Shown in pieces: positions 1 through 8,542 of a stretch of 64,000 nt of DNA (position 1 is its first letter; every line of letters starts with the position of its first letter). This DNA comes from Anaerobacterium chartisolvens (lineage in GTDB: Bacteria; Bacillota; Clostridia; Acetivibrionales; DSM-27016). Under the pieces are notes generated by a model. It did no database searches. It was not told where the DNA came from and was given only the letters and a program-made list of their open reading frames with translations. A program made the translations under genes and the position numbers. The stretch covers positions 1 through 64,000 of the forward strand of contig NZ_QPJT01000021.1 in assembly GCF_003337415.1 (NCBI RefSeq), given 5' to 3'.

Positions 1-167
1 CCGAGGTTTATCCGCTTGGAGCTTACCGATGAATAGAAAAACGGCGAACAATAAAGTCCGCCATTCATCGTATAAGCTGCAGCAAGCGTTGGGTCGCTCC
101 TCAGCGTCGCCCGATTTATGCTGCATTAAAATTATTAACACAAATTTGGTGGATTATTCCATTTACA

Positions 168-230
168 CTAAAAAATATTCACACCCCATTTAGACAACCG
201 GTATTCTGTCGTTACCTTTTGCGTATCCAT
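168..230 (-). pseudogene. IS66-family accessory protein (TnpA) N-terminal remnant
   Basis: A 20-codon minus-strand frame starts at an ATG behind a GGAG-type ribosome site and reads MDTQKVTTEYRLSKW before ending at a TAG. The TTEYRL-KW opening is typical of the small IS66 accessory protein, which normally runs to about 100 residues, so only the N-terminus survives. The flanking 1-167 contains a hairpin (arms 27-34 and 63-70, with inner GGCG/CGCC) that may be part of an element end. I see no other coding sequence there. Confidence 0.5.
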
Positions 231-541
231 ACAATCGCTCCTCTCGGTTGAAAAAGTTGACTTACTTTCTCAACTTTCTCAACTTTCTCAACTCTTTCAA
301 CCTTATTTACTACGATTGTACAACATTTACCGCTGCCAAACTATGTACTGGCGTTTTTGACGCTTACGATTAATTTATGCCATGGGCTAATCTTCCTTCA
401 TGCTTTTACCGTGCATAATCAAGGGGCCGATTAATGTGAAAACAAAAATTTTCATGCATTCTTCTGTGTCAAAAAGTCATGGTTGTTCTTTTGATTAGGC
501 ATTAAAGCTCATTTTATTGGTCACGATATGCCCTTTTGTCT
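231..541. other. Non-coding stretch with a short tandem repeat and an IS110-end-like copy
   Basis: No gene is supported here. Three tandem copies of TTTCTCAAC lie around 262-290. A sequence at 423-445 ending in TTAATGTGAAAACAA matches the left end of the IS110 element at 11181-11203 in 21 of 23 positions and in the same orientation. Confidence 0.5.
423..445 (+). repeat. Degenerate copy of IS110-associated end sequence
   Basis: This 23-bp stretch differs at two positions from 11181-11203, the left inverted repeat of the IS110-type element. The two copies are direct repeats and lie outside the whole RiPP locus, one on each side. It may be a solo end left by an older insertion. Confidence 0.5.
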
Positions 542-1621
542 CTAAAAAATAGATCTAAGAGAAGTATAAACATCTGCTAAAATTTCATGTTCATTAGCTT
601 TAATTTGTTTAACAATATGTATGATACTAAGAAGTATTTCATTGGCATAAGACTTGTTGTCTGTAGAGCGGTTTATTATCATTTGCTTGAAGAAAAGATT
701 CCTGGCAAGCTTGAAGCTGTTTCTCACTTTCACTGAATATTCATTAATAAGCTCATTTAATTCGTCACTGGCTTTGTACATTGAACCGATATATTTAAGC
801 CGTTTATACATGATTTCCTTATGCTCAAACATTAAGTGCATATATCTATAATCCATAGTAATCTTACCCTGGATTAAGTTGTTTAAATGATATAATAATT
901 CATCATAAATCATGTAATTAAAAGTGGCCTTTTCGCCGTTTATTTTAAGATTATTAGGACGAATCTTTGAATACTCCCCTTGATTTGATAAATAACCATT
1001 CAATTCCTCAAGAAATGATTTGATATCAAATTTGTACGAGTCTATTTCCTTCAACCTTATAACCTCAAGTGTTTCATTAGTTACCCAAACAGGGGACGAA
1101 TCATAATAGAGTTTACCTTCCTCATAGGCTTCAACAAACTGCCCATATGTATATTCAGTTTGTGTAAAATCTTTATTGTTATTAAAAGCGATAGTCTTTA
1201 ATATTTCTTTTTCATTATCATAGCCATATATCATCAGCGAATGCAGAAAGTGCCACTGCCTGTAACTCTCTTTCCCCGGCAGGTAATATTCATCTATATA
1301 GACGATTATATAGTATTGCATATTGATTTTATCTGCTACCAATTCTATGATATTCCCTACATCTTTTAATTCATCACAACCATAAATTTCGTATTCTGCT
1401 ACATTTTTATAAAAATCTTTATCCTCAAGATAATCAATCCAGAGATTCCCATTATTATCGGTTAGTGCATAAATCTGTATAAAATGTTCATAAAACCAAG
1501 CATACAGCTTATTTTCAGATAAAATTCCGCATAAGGGAAGAGAATAATTTAAATATGTAGTAACATCCTTTTGCACTTTTATCTTTAATTCTTTAACAGT
1601 AGGATCAATATTCATAACCAT
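542..1621 (-). CDS. BtrH-like (C39-type fold) protein with substituted active site
   Basis: 359 residues, started at an ATG eight bases after AAAGGA. It resembles the plus-strand protein at 4001-5038 and the BtrH N-terminal-like family, whose founder moves an acyl group from a carrier protein to an aminoglycoside in butirosin biosynthesis. The segment where the paralogue has LNC (Cys27) reads LNY here (Tyr26). The motif around the putative catalytic His is kept (LHSL followed by an acidic turn), but the later SD of the paralogue is FN. It is therefore probably a non-catalytic or altered partner. It lies just downstream of the ACP on the same strand, 99 bases apart, and divergent from the precursor and radical SAM genes. 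Family assignment is by motif layout only. Confidence 0.6.
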   Translation of the reverse strand: MVMNIDPTVKELKIKVQKDVTTYLNYSLPLCGILSENKLYAWFYEHFIQIYALTDNNGNLWIDYLEDKDFYKNVAEYEIYGCDELKDVGNIIELVADKINMQYYIIVYIDEYYLPGKESYRQWHFLHSLMIYGYDNEKEILKTIAFNNNKDFTQTEYTYGQFVEAYEEGKLYYDSSPVWVTNETLEVIRLKEIDSYKFDIKSFLEELNGYLSNQGEYSKIRPNNLKINGEKATFNYMIYDELLYHLNNLIQGKITMDYRYMHLMFEHKEIMYKRLKYIGSMYKASDELNELINEYSVKVRNSFKLARNLFFKQMIINRSTDNKSYANEILLSIIHIVKQIKANEHEILADVYTSLRSIF

Positions 1622-1720
1622 TGTTTGATTCCTTTCTCACAAGTTTAAGTTCGACTCTGGCTCACCTTAATTCGTCAATCTGCTTTTCCACATTGAAAAG
1701 TGGCTTACATTAACCTAGCC

Positions 1721-1984
1721 TTACTCCTGTTTATGTTTAAGCTCTACCTTGCTGAATACATACCTTACCAGTTCGCCTACATTATTAAATGCATCTATTA
1801 ATAAATCTTTATTGTCAAATTTTATGCCAAACTTTGTTTCAATTTCCACGACAAGCTCAATATACTGAATTGAATTCAGATTCAATCCTGTACTGAATAG
1901 ATCAATATCATCTTTAAATTCCGGGCACTCTGCTTTTTTCAATATTAATTGTTTTATCACAGTTCTGACGTAATCTATTTCCAT
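1721..1984 (-). CDS. Acyl carrier protein
   Basis: 87 residues from the ATG at 1984, chosen because GGAAGTGA lies six bases upstream; an in-frame TTG at 2017 would add 11 residues. The phosphopantetheine site is GLNLNSIQ with Ser38 as the attachment residue and Asn in place of the usual Asp before it. The surrounding helix-2 pattern (IELVVEIE-KFG) is typical of stand-alone carrier proteins. It is co-oriented with the BtrH-like gene at 542-1621, and a carrier protein next to a BtrH-like protein recalls the BtrI/BtrH pair. The locus contains no acyl-activating enzyme, so loading must come from elsewhere or from self-acylation. Confidence 0.8.
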   Translation of the reverse strand: MEIDYVRTVIKQLILKKAECPEFKDDIDLFSTGLNLNSIQYIELVVEIETKFGIKFDNKDLLIDAFNNVGELVRYVFSKVELKHKQE

Positions 1985-2017
1985 ACTATCACTTCCAAAA
2001 TCAATTTTATCTTTCAA

Positions 2018-2418
2018 CTTAAAGGATTAAGCAGTATTTACACTTTTTACTCAAGCTTAGAATCTTCCCTATAATTCCATTATAGCTTAGATAAGTAATT
2101 TTGTACATACAAATTTTTAGATTAGCTATGAAATCCGAAAGAAATTGATAAGTATTAAACATATAGAAATTTGTTTGACAAAACTTCAATAATAAAGTAA
2201 TATATATATAATATGTAATTTTATGTTATTATAAGTTACTATTTTAGATATAAAGTAACAGCTCAACATGGGGATAGCAAGTTAGTAACAGTACATTATG
2301 GTGTGATTTATACCAACCTATACTCTATTTTGAGTATCTAAATAATAGGTCGGGCATTCATAGATTAATTCTATGAGTGATTGTATACATAATATTTTTG
2401 ATTTAGGAGGTGGTCAAC
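2018..2418 (+). promoter_or_regulatory. Divergent control region with promoter-like boxes and structured leader
   Basis: This 400-base AT-rich gap separates the ACP/BtrH pair from the precursor gene. TTGACA at 2175-2180 and TAATAT at 2198-2203 with a 17-base spacer form a plausible sigma-A promoter towards the precursor. The roughly 200-base leader holds at least two hairpins: ATACTC/GAGTAT (2320-2325 with 2332-2337) and CATTCATAGA/TCTATGAGTG (2355-2364 with 2370-2379, one G-T pair). I do not recognise a riboswitch class. Confidence 0.45.
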
Positions 2419-2499
2419 ATGACAACAGTAAGGGAACAGTCAGAATTGAGCGTAGAGTTTTCTTGCATGTATCTTTGCTTTGACGAAGCAGAAGACTAA
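2419..2499 (+). CDS. Candidate RiPP precursor peptide, 26 residues
   Basis: ATG at 2419 follows a strong ribosome site (AGGAGGTGG). The product begins MTTVREQSELSVEF and has a C-terminal part with Cys16-Met-Tyr-Leu-Cys20 followed by Phe and an acidic tail (DEAED). It lies 89 bases before the radical SAM/SPASM maturase and is followed by a perfect hairpin. The size, the position and the Cys/aromatic core fit a substrate for thioether or cyclophane formation. I cannot match it to a named RiPP family; a relation to Clo7bot-type Cys-rich peptides is possible but not shown. It could in principle be an uORF instead. Confidence 0.7.
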   Translation: MTTVREQSELSVEFSCMYLCFDEAED

Positions 2500-2510
2500 T
2501 TAAGGCAAGG

Positions 2511-2548
2511 CCCAAAGCATATGAGGCTAGCACCTCATATGCTTTGGG
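2511..2548 (+). terminator. Perfect 16-bp stem-loop between precursor and maturase
   Basis: Arms CCCAAAGCATATGAGG (2511-2526) and CCTCATATGCTTTGGG (2533-2548) enclose a six-base loop. There is no T-run after it, so it may act as a partial terminator or an RNA-stabilising structure that makes more precursor mRNA than enzyme mRNA. An in-frame TTG at 2544 lies in the right arm and is unlikely to be the maturase start. Confidence 0.7.
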
Positions 2549-2588
2549 TAATATTATGCTGACAGAAATTTATGTAGGGAGAGAATTT

Positions 2589-3965
2589 ATGTTTGCTACA
2601 ATATTAAAAAAAGGTTCGGATAAATTTATGATTATTGACCCGTATTACAGAGGCCAATGGGAATCTGATAAAAAGGCTCTACTGGTATACCTTGAGTTGA
2701 TAGAGCTTTTAAGAAAAAATAAAACCAGGAAATTTGAAAAGGTTTATAATAGTTTACTTGCAATTTGCGGGAAAAACTATGGATATGGCGAAGAATATGT
2801 CAAAGATATATTGGAATTTGTATCCCAAAATAAGCTGCCTATAAGAAGCATTTTCAGTCCGAAAAAGGTAATCGGTCAACTTGATCAATATAAAGAGGGA
2901 ATAATTACACCTCCTACCCCAATTATAGAAGTCACAGGAAAATGTAATTACAGGTGTCCCTGGTGCTATGTCCCTACAAGAGACTATGAAGCAGAAATGT
3001 CTATTGATATTATAAGAAAAAATCTGGTGGAGCCTTTTGTGGAATTTGGACTGACATCATGGTGCTTATCCGGTGGGGAGCCTTCCCTTGAATTGGACAG
3101 AACCTTAGAGATTGCTTCCATGATAAAAAATGAGTGTGTAAATAAGCTTGAGATTGTACCTGAAATTTATCTGCTTACAAACGGTTACAAATTAAAGGAA
3201 CACGCAAGGTTATATAGAGAGGCAGGAATCACGGCAATACAGGTTGCACTTACATCTTCAGAGCCTGAAGTCGAAATCGCTCTCAGATGCCCTCCCAAGG
3301 GAGTAAACTCATTCATAAGTGCAGTAGAGGGTTTAAAAGAAATCAAAAAAGAAGGGCTTGTTACTGAAGTAAATATGATTTTGCAACCAAAAAACGGTGA
3401 CAATATAAATAATTTAAATACAATCGAAGGAATGTTTGATTTAGCAAATGACATAATGGTAGATGTATTGAGAATTATTCCGGCTGTACCTACCGGAAAG
3501 GCAAAAGAAAACGGAATAAACTTTTCTCAGGGAGATTATAATGAAATCAGAAAAATTATGTCGGGGATAAGGAGTAGGGAGCTTAAAAACCCAAAGATGA
3601 TCATAGACTGTCCCGTTGATCAGCCTGTCGATGAAAATTGTGCCGTGTATTGCAGAGCAGGAACATTATTCTTCTATATCAACTATGCCGGACATGTTTT
3701 TCCTTGCAACAACTTACAGGCTAAAGAGGCGGAATGTTGGGATGGAACGGTGAAGCAGACTGATGTGGTCGAAATATGGACGAAATCTAAGCTTCTGAAT
3801 GAATTCAGAGATGTGGAAAATGCATCTTTAGCTGAGGAATGTATAGGCTGCAGCTATAGAGCGGAGTGCGTCGGCGAATGCAGAGCAATATGCTGGGCAA
3901 GGTACGGTCAATTTGACCTGAAGGTAAGGCCTAAGGATTGCTACAAGGAAGCAGTCAATGCTTAA
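2589..3965 (+). CDS. Radical SAM/SPASM peptide maturase
   Basis: 458 residues. The ATG at 2589 is preferred because AGGGAGA lies a few bases upstream; in-frame upstream starts (2556, TTG 2544) fall in or near the hairpin. The N-terminal ~95 residues contain no iron-sulfur motif and may form a precursor-binding (RRE/PqqD-like) domain. The radical SAM cluster motif CNYRCPWC has Cys119, Cys123 and Cys126, followed by an SGGEP-type segment for SAM binding. From about residue 350 a Cys-rich SPASM region follows (CAVYCR, FPCNN, C-GC-YRAEC-GEC, CW, DCY), expected to hold auxiliary [4Fe-4S] clusters. Family members install thioether or C-C crosslinks in ribosomal peptides. The candidate substrate is the 26-residue peptide just upstream. 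Confidence 0.9.
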   Translation: MFATILKKGSDKFMIIDPYYRGQWESDKKALLVYLELIELLRKNKTRKFEKVYNSLLAICGKNYGYGEEYVKDILEFVSQNKLPIRSIFSPKKVIGQLDQYKEGIITPPTPIIEVTGKCNYRCPWCYVPTRDYEAEMSIDIIRKNLVEPFVEFGLTSWCLSGGEPSLELDRTLEIASMIKNECVNKLEIVPEIYLLTNGYKLKEHARLYREAGITAIQVALTSSEPEVEIALRCPPKGVNSFISAVEGLKEIKKEGLVTEVNMILQPKNGDNINNLNTIEGMFDLANDIMVDVLRIIPAVPTGKAKENGINFSQGDYNEIRKIMSGIRSRELKNPKMIIDCPVDQPVDENCAVYCRAGTLFFYINYAGHVFPCNNLQAKEAECWDGTVKQTDVVEIWTKSKLLNEFRDVENASLAEECIGCSYRAECVGECRAICWARYGQFDLKVRPKDCYKEAVNA

Positions 3966-4000
3966 GCTTAAAAACTTCTTTCAATGGGAGGGATGTCACA

Positions 4001-5038
4001 GTGAGAATAGAGATATCTGATTATCCTGAATCCAAAACCGGAAATATCGTAGGTGGACTAAAAACCAGATACCTGAATTGCACCAGGCATGCTGCTCTGG
4101 ATTTTCTTGCATATAAAAAAGTAATAAATCCCATTCTGTATTTAATTGAAAGCCTAGACTTCGCTGTGAAGGACTGTAAGGCAGGGAGGAAATCCATTAC
4201 AACCGATAATGACACTCCAGAGAAAAGAAGCGGACTGGGCTTTTCTGTTAAAAGGTTCCATATGGATGATATAAAAGTATTTTATGATATCTGTACAGCT
4301 TATCTGGAAAAAGGCACTCCTATACTTATCAGTCCCGATTGGTATTATATTGAAGGTACTATGTTCTTTAACAAGATTCATAACGATCCTCATACATCTT
4401 TATTGTTGGGGCTGGACAATGATAAAAAGCAGATATGTATATCAGACAGATGGATGAACAGTGATGGGTCCTTTGAAGATTTTCATAAGTGGATCCCCAT
4501 GGAGCAACTGGAAAAAGCTTTTTGGGAAAGTGATAGAAGTCATGGGTTCTATACCATATTTGATGTTGATATACCTTCCAACATAGAAGCTAAAGAGAGG
4601 GAACTGATAAAAAAGATATTGAATGAAAGTATTTTTAATATGCTATACAGCCAGTCCGATATTGAGAGTAATTCCCGAGGAATTGGAGGGATAGAAGCAT
4701 TCTCCGATTATCTTATTGAACTGCTTAAAGCTGATAAAGAAGCCATTAAGGGCTATTATCAGCAATGGAGTACGGAATTTTTCACATGTGTTGTGGGCTT
4801 GCATTATATGTTCAGCAATTTTTTAGAATATGTGTCGGGATTATTAAAAGATAATGAATTAAATGGAATTTCCAGAGACATGTTTATTATTGCAGGCAGC
4901 TGGTGGAAGGTAATGACATCCTTTAGAAGCAAGCAGCCGGAGGTTTTTGAGTTAGCCCACTTGATGAAGGCGATATCACGGTATGAGAAGAGCGTTTTGA
5001 TCAAGTTGGAAAACCTGTTAGCTGTACAAGATATATAG
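4001..5038 (+). CDS. BtrH-like acyltransferase/cysteine-peptidase-fold protein
   Basis: 345 residues from GTG 4001, which follows GGGAGGGA; an ATG at 3938 would overlap the maturase gene and lacks such a site. The N-terminal segment has LNCTRHAALDF (Cys27 the likely nucleophile), then PHTSLLLGLD (His131) and SDRW (Asp about 151), the Cys-His-Asp order of C39-fold BtrH-type proteins. The C-terminal ~150 residues are helical without clear motifs. The butirosin enzyme BtrH transfers an acyl group from an ACP, and an ACP sits divergently nearby, so acyl or aminoacyl transfer to the modified peptide is a reasonable guess. A protease role is the alternative. Confidence 0.65.
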   Translation: MRIEISDYPESKTGNIVGGLKTRYLNCTRHAALDFLAYKKVINPILYLIESLDFAVKDCKAGRKSITTDNDTPEKRSGLGFSVKRFHMDDIKVFYDICTAYLEKGTPILISPDWYYIEGTMFFNKIHNDPHTSLLLGLDNDKKQICISDRWMNSDGSFEDFHKWIPMEQLEKAFWESDRSHGFYTIFDVDIPSNIEAKERELIKKILNESIFNMLYSQSDIESNSRGIGGIEAFSDYLIELLKADKEAIKGYYQQWSTEFFTCVVGLHYMFSNFLEYVSGLLKDNELNGISRDMFIIAGSWWKVMTSFRSKQPEVFELAHLMKAISRYEKSVLIKLENLLAVQDI

Positions 5039-5071
5039 CTTTTAATTTAATAGGATAGGATTGATGCTGAA

Positions 5072-6328
5072 ATGATGAATTTTGAGCAATTCAAACTGTT
5101 GAAGAACTGGAATTTTTTCCTGTTCTGGCTGGGATGCAGCATATCAACACTAGGCTCCGGGCTGAGCGGCTTTGTATTTATGATTTTTGTTTACAGCAAA
5201 ACCGGCAGTGCACTTCAGTCAGGTATGGTTGCCTTAATAACAGCTTTGACTAACCTACTTACAGGACCGTTTATCGGCCATATGGTAGATAACTATAATA
5301 AAAAACACCTGATAATCATAGCCAACCTTATTCAGGCTGTAACTACCCTGCTGGTAATGGTTTCGCCATACCTTTTTTTAATATACATACTTGTATTTGT
5401 TAATACTGTTTTGGGTAAAGTATTTAGTGTATGCAAGATGTCAATAGTGCCTAAAATTGTTGACAAGCCAGATATGATTTCGGCCAATTCACTTTTTTTA
5501 TTTGTAAGTAAGACTTTAACTATTGTCAGTCCTGCTCTTGCAGGGATTCTTATTGCTATATACGGAAACTATATTGCTTTTATTCTGGATTCCATATCTT
5601 TTGTAATATGTGCTGCTTTATCATACTTCGTAAATTATGGACCAAAAGAAATAGAACTCATTAAGAAGGGCAATGAGAGCGAATTTTTCAGACAAGTTTT
5701 AGATAATCTGAAAATAGGGGTAGGCACTATTATGGAAGACAACACTACAAGATATTACGCAATTGTTGGAATAGCCGATAGGATACTGAACAGAATGGTA
5801 GGTCCCTTAATGATGGTATACATAATTTCATTTCTCGGAAGAGATACCAAGGAATTCGGCTTTTTCTGTGCGATAGGGACGCTTGGGAATTTAGTTGGAA
5901 GTTTATTGGCTGGAGTTAAGATCAATGCTATCCGAAATATTGACAATAGAAAGCTGTTTTCTATTTGTATAGTTTTATTTGCATTGTTAAATCCGATTAT
6001 ATATATGGTAAACACTTATTTGATAGCTTTGATAATTACCTTCACAAGTGGGTTGATATTCTACATAGCTGTTGCGAACATCCATTCAGATATTCAGATA
6101 AAAACCCCCGAAGAAAGAAGAGGAGCAGTATTCTCAAATATAGGGTCGATTTTCGGGCCGTTTACATCATTGTCAATTTTCTTTGGAACGTTTTTGGCAG
6201 ATATTTTTGGTGTGCAAAAAGTATTGCTGGTTTCAAGTACATTGTTTTTAGTGGTAATTACATTTTTAATTGCAATCCAAAATGCCAAGCTATTTAACAG
6301 AAGGCAAAAGATAAACGAAGGTATTTAG
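5072..6328 (+). CDS. MFS-family exporter
   Basis: 418 residues with about twelve hydrophobic segments beginning at NFFLFWLGCSIS. The loop after the second segment contains GHMVDNYNKKH, the usual MFS loop 2-3 pattern. It resembles drug/siderophore-type MFS exporters (MFS_3-like). It lies 33 bases after the BtrH-like gene in the same run. Export of the finished peptide, or self-protection, is the likely role by context. Two adjacent ATGs (5072, 5075) are possible starts. Confidence 0.85.
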   Translation: MMNFEQFKLLKNWNFFLFWLGCSISTLGSGLSGFVFMIFVYSKTGSALQSGMVALITALTNLLTGPFIGHMVDNYNKKHLIIIANLIQAVTTLLVMVSPYLFLIYILVFVNTVLGKVFSVCKMSIVPKIVDKPDMISANSLFLFVSKTLTIVSPALAGILIAIYGNYIAFILDSISFVICAALSYFVNYGPKEIELIKKGNESEFFRQVLDNLKIGVGTIMEDNTTRYYAIVGIADRILNRMVGPLMMVYIISFLGRDTKEFGFFCAIGTLGNLVGSLLAGVKINAIRNIDNRKLFSICIVLFALLNPIIYMVNTYLIALIITFTSGLIFYIAVANIHSDIQIKTPEERRGAVFSNIGSIFGPFTSLSIFFGTFLADIFGVQKVLLVSSTLFLVVITFLIAIQNAKLFNRRQKINEGI

Positions 6329-6402
6329 CGGGAAGTGGGTAGCCTTTCCTTGGGTTCAGATAAGGATAATATTTGATTGAGGATTTCGCTATAGGTGATT
6401 GT

Positions 6403-7167
6403 ATGTTTTTTAAAAGTTTATCAGTAACCATAAAGTATGAGTTTTCCCAGGTAAATAAAGCTAGATTGACGTGGGTAATAAATTTTTTTGTCCCGTTGAT
6501 ATGGCTGATTCCATTAATCGCAATTTGCAGATGGTTTAATAAAACGGACTATCAGACCTTTTATTCCTTGAGCATTATGCTATGGTCGAATATGCGGGGT
6601 ATAATATTCTTTATCGGGTTGACGGCAACAAAGAAGAAAAACAAGCCTGATGAGAATTCAATACAAAAGCTGTTTTATATATTGTTAGCCAAGACAATAG
6701 TCCATATACCGCTGTTAATTATAACTAATATCATAACGCTGATACCTGAGTTTATATTGTTTGGAAAGCGCAGCAGCTTAAGTCACATAGCAGTAAAACC
6801 TATATTGCTGTACTTTGGTTTTCTGGTATTTCTCTATTTGCTTGCATATCTGATTAGCTTTTTAATATATTATTCAAAAAAGGTCAGGGTGTTCTTTAGC
6901 TTGTATGAGAGATATGCCCCATTTTTAACCGGGATATATTACCCCGTTTCGCTTCTGCCGCTTCCGTTAAAGGCGGTTTGTATGCTGATGCCTTTAACGT
7001 ATTTTGTGAATTCAATCAGAGCTGGGCTATGTCTGGAGCCCTATTTGATTGGCCATAATTCGGATTTGGCTATAGTTGCTTTACTGGATGTCATAATGCT
7101 TTTTGTTGTGATTGGTTTCTATAGAAGCCGTTTCAAAACTGAGTGTAATGGCCGGTTAACGGCATAA
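6403..7167 (+). CDS. ABC-2-type membrane protein (first of two)
   Basis: 254 residues from ATG 6403, behind AGGTGA; a TTG at 6373 is an alternative. About six transmembrane segments are visible, with a soluble N-terminal lead. The end (YYPVSLLPLPLK, then MPLTYFVNSIRAGL) is the sequence pattern of ABC-2 permeases, where a re-entrant segment is followed by P-(L/Y)-T-Y. It is probably a half-transporter paired with the next gene. No ATP-binding subunit is encoded in this locus. Confidence 0.7.
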   Translation: MFFKSLSVTIKYEFSQVNKARLTWVINFFVPLIWLIPLIAICRWFNKTDYQTFYSLSIMLWSNMRGIIFFIGLTATKKKNKPDENSIQKLFYILLAKTIVHIPLLIITNIITLIPEFILFGKRSSLSHIAVKPILLYFGFLVFLYLLAYLISFLIYYSKKVRVFFSLYERYAPFLTGIYYPVSLLPLPLKAVCMLMPLTYFVNSIRAGLCLEPYLIGHNSDLAIVALLDVIMLFVVIGFYRSRFKTECNGRLTA

Positions 7168-7191
7168 GTTAAGGCTGTGAGGGTGAAGGTT

Positions 7192-7884
7192 ATGATGAAA
7201 CTATTAAAAGGCGGAAGCAGCTTTTTATTAAATAACTATATACTCAATATACTGAAAATATTATTGGTTGCCACATTTATTACAGGCTCGCTTGTTAGTG
7301 TTGCGGCAGACTACAAATTGAAATACTTATTGTTAAGTATGTGTAATTGGTTATTTTTTGCCTGCTTTTCAAATAGCTTATTCAGCGAAATTTCCAAGAT
7401 TAAGGAATTTGTCTGGGAAGTCAACAAAGAAAATGATCCATTTTTTCTTAAAGAGGTAAGAAACAATTTTTTATTTTATTTGATCGCTATAATTGCTTTG
7501 ATGTGTATATTCAAATTTTCTCTTTTACAGCTTTTTTACCTAACAGCTCTATTTGCTATTTTAATAATACTCAACGCTGAATTAGGCTTTATTTTATGTA
7601 TTCTATCGCGAAAGGCTAAAAATGGAAGAATTATAGTTACCGTGTCAGGTCTATTATTGTATTTTATAAACGGATATTGCTTCGACATTAACAGTCTGTC
7701 AGCTCCATACAATAAAATTATGCTGATAGTTCCTTTAAATGCACTAAACGCTTCTATTGCTCAAATTCTAAAGATCGGCTATACTAATATGAATATTTTA
7801 GTTGTATATAATATTGGTCTTATAGCTTTGGGCTTATTGATTGTAGTACATTTATTCAGAAATATATACAAATTGCATAATTGA
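7192..7884 (+). CDS. ABC-2-type membrane protein (second of two)
   Basis: 230 residues from ATG 7192 (GAGGGTGAAGG upstream; GTG 7177 is an alternative). Six hydrophobic stretches are visible, and VPLNALNASIAQILKIGY near the C-terminus parallels the MPLTYFVNSIRAGL segment of the preceding protein. It has few charged residues and no soluble domain. It follows the first permease by 24 bases, so the two probably form one channel. The ATPase partner is missing here. Confidence 0.6.
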   Translation: MMKLLKGGSSFLLNNYILNILKILLVATFITGSLVSVAADYKLKYLLLSMCNWLFFACFSNSLFSEISKIKEFVWEVNKENDPFFLKEVRNNFLFYLIAIIALMCIFKFSLLQLFYLTALFAILIILNAELGFILCILSRKAKNGRIIVTVSGLLLYFINGYCFDINSLSAPYNKIMLIVPLNALNASIAQILKIGYTNMNILVVYNIGLIALGLLIVVHLFRNIYKLHN

Positions 7885-7936
7885 GCTATTAATAAAGTCT
7901 CTACAAATTTAATAAAGATGTGCTGGAGGGTTTTCT

Positions 7937-8506
7937 ATGAAAGCAACATTTATTATATATAATGGAATGACAGCACTGGATTTTGTGGGTATTTATGACC
8001 CTATAACCAGACTTAACACAATGGGGTTCTTACCGGATTTTGTCTGGGAAATCAGTGCGTATACGGAAGAGGTTTGTGATAATACAGGGCTCTATTTCAG
8101 GCCGAGTAAGGTGCGGGAAAATTTGGCTCATTATGATATGCTTGTTGTTCCGGGCGGCTTTGGTTCTCGGGAACTTATAGATGACGCTGACTTTATAAAT
8201 TGGCTTAAGACGGCAAAAAACTGCAGTTTAAAGGTATCTGTATGTACAGGTGCACTATTGTTAGGTGCTGCCGGTTTCCTAAAGGGAAAAAATGCTACAA
8301 CTCATCCTAATGCCTACGGCAAGCTTAAGAAATACTGTAAGACTGTAAGCAGGAGCAGGATTGTTGAAGATAATGGAATAATTACAGGGGGGGGAGTCAC
8401 CGCTGCAATAGAGCTGGGACTGTACCTTTGTGAAAAGCTGGCAGACTATGATACAAGAATAAAAATACAAAAACAGATGGATTATCAATTGAATCCGAGT
8501 GATTGA
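7937..8506 (+). CDS. DJ-1/PfpI-family protein
   Basis: 189 residues, ATG behind GGAGGG. It has the flavodoxin-like DJ-1/PfpI layout: FIIYNGMTALDFVG at the start, VVPGGFGSR, and the nucleophile elbow SVCTGALLLGAAG, whose Cys is the reactive residue of the superfamily, followed by ATTHP. The C-terminal GGGVTAAIELGL segment is also typical. Members include isocyanide hydratase, glyoxalase-like and amidase-like enzymes. Its place between transporter and protease genes suggests a tailoring or detoxifying role, but the reaction cannot be deduced. Confidence 0.85.
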   Translation: MKATFIIYNGMTALDFVGIYDPITRLNTMGFLPDFVWEISAYTEEVCDNTGLYFRPSKVRENLAHYDMLVVPGGFGSRELIDDADFINWLKTAKNCSLKVSVCTGALLLGAAGFLKGKNATTHPNAYGKLKKYCKTVSRSRIVEDNGIITGGGVTAAIELGLYLCEKLADYDTRIKIQKQMDYQLNPSD

Positions 8507-8542
8507 TATGAAAAATTTATTTTTGGGAGTGGGTATATTTAT

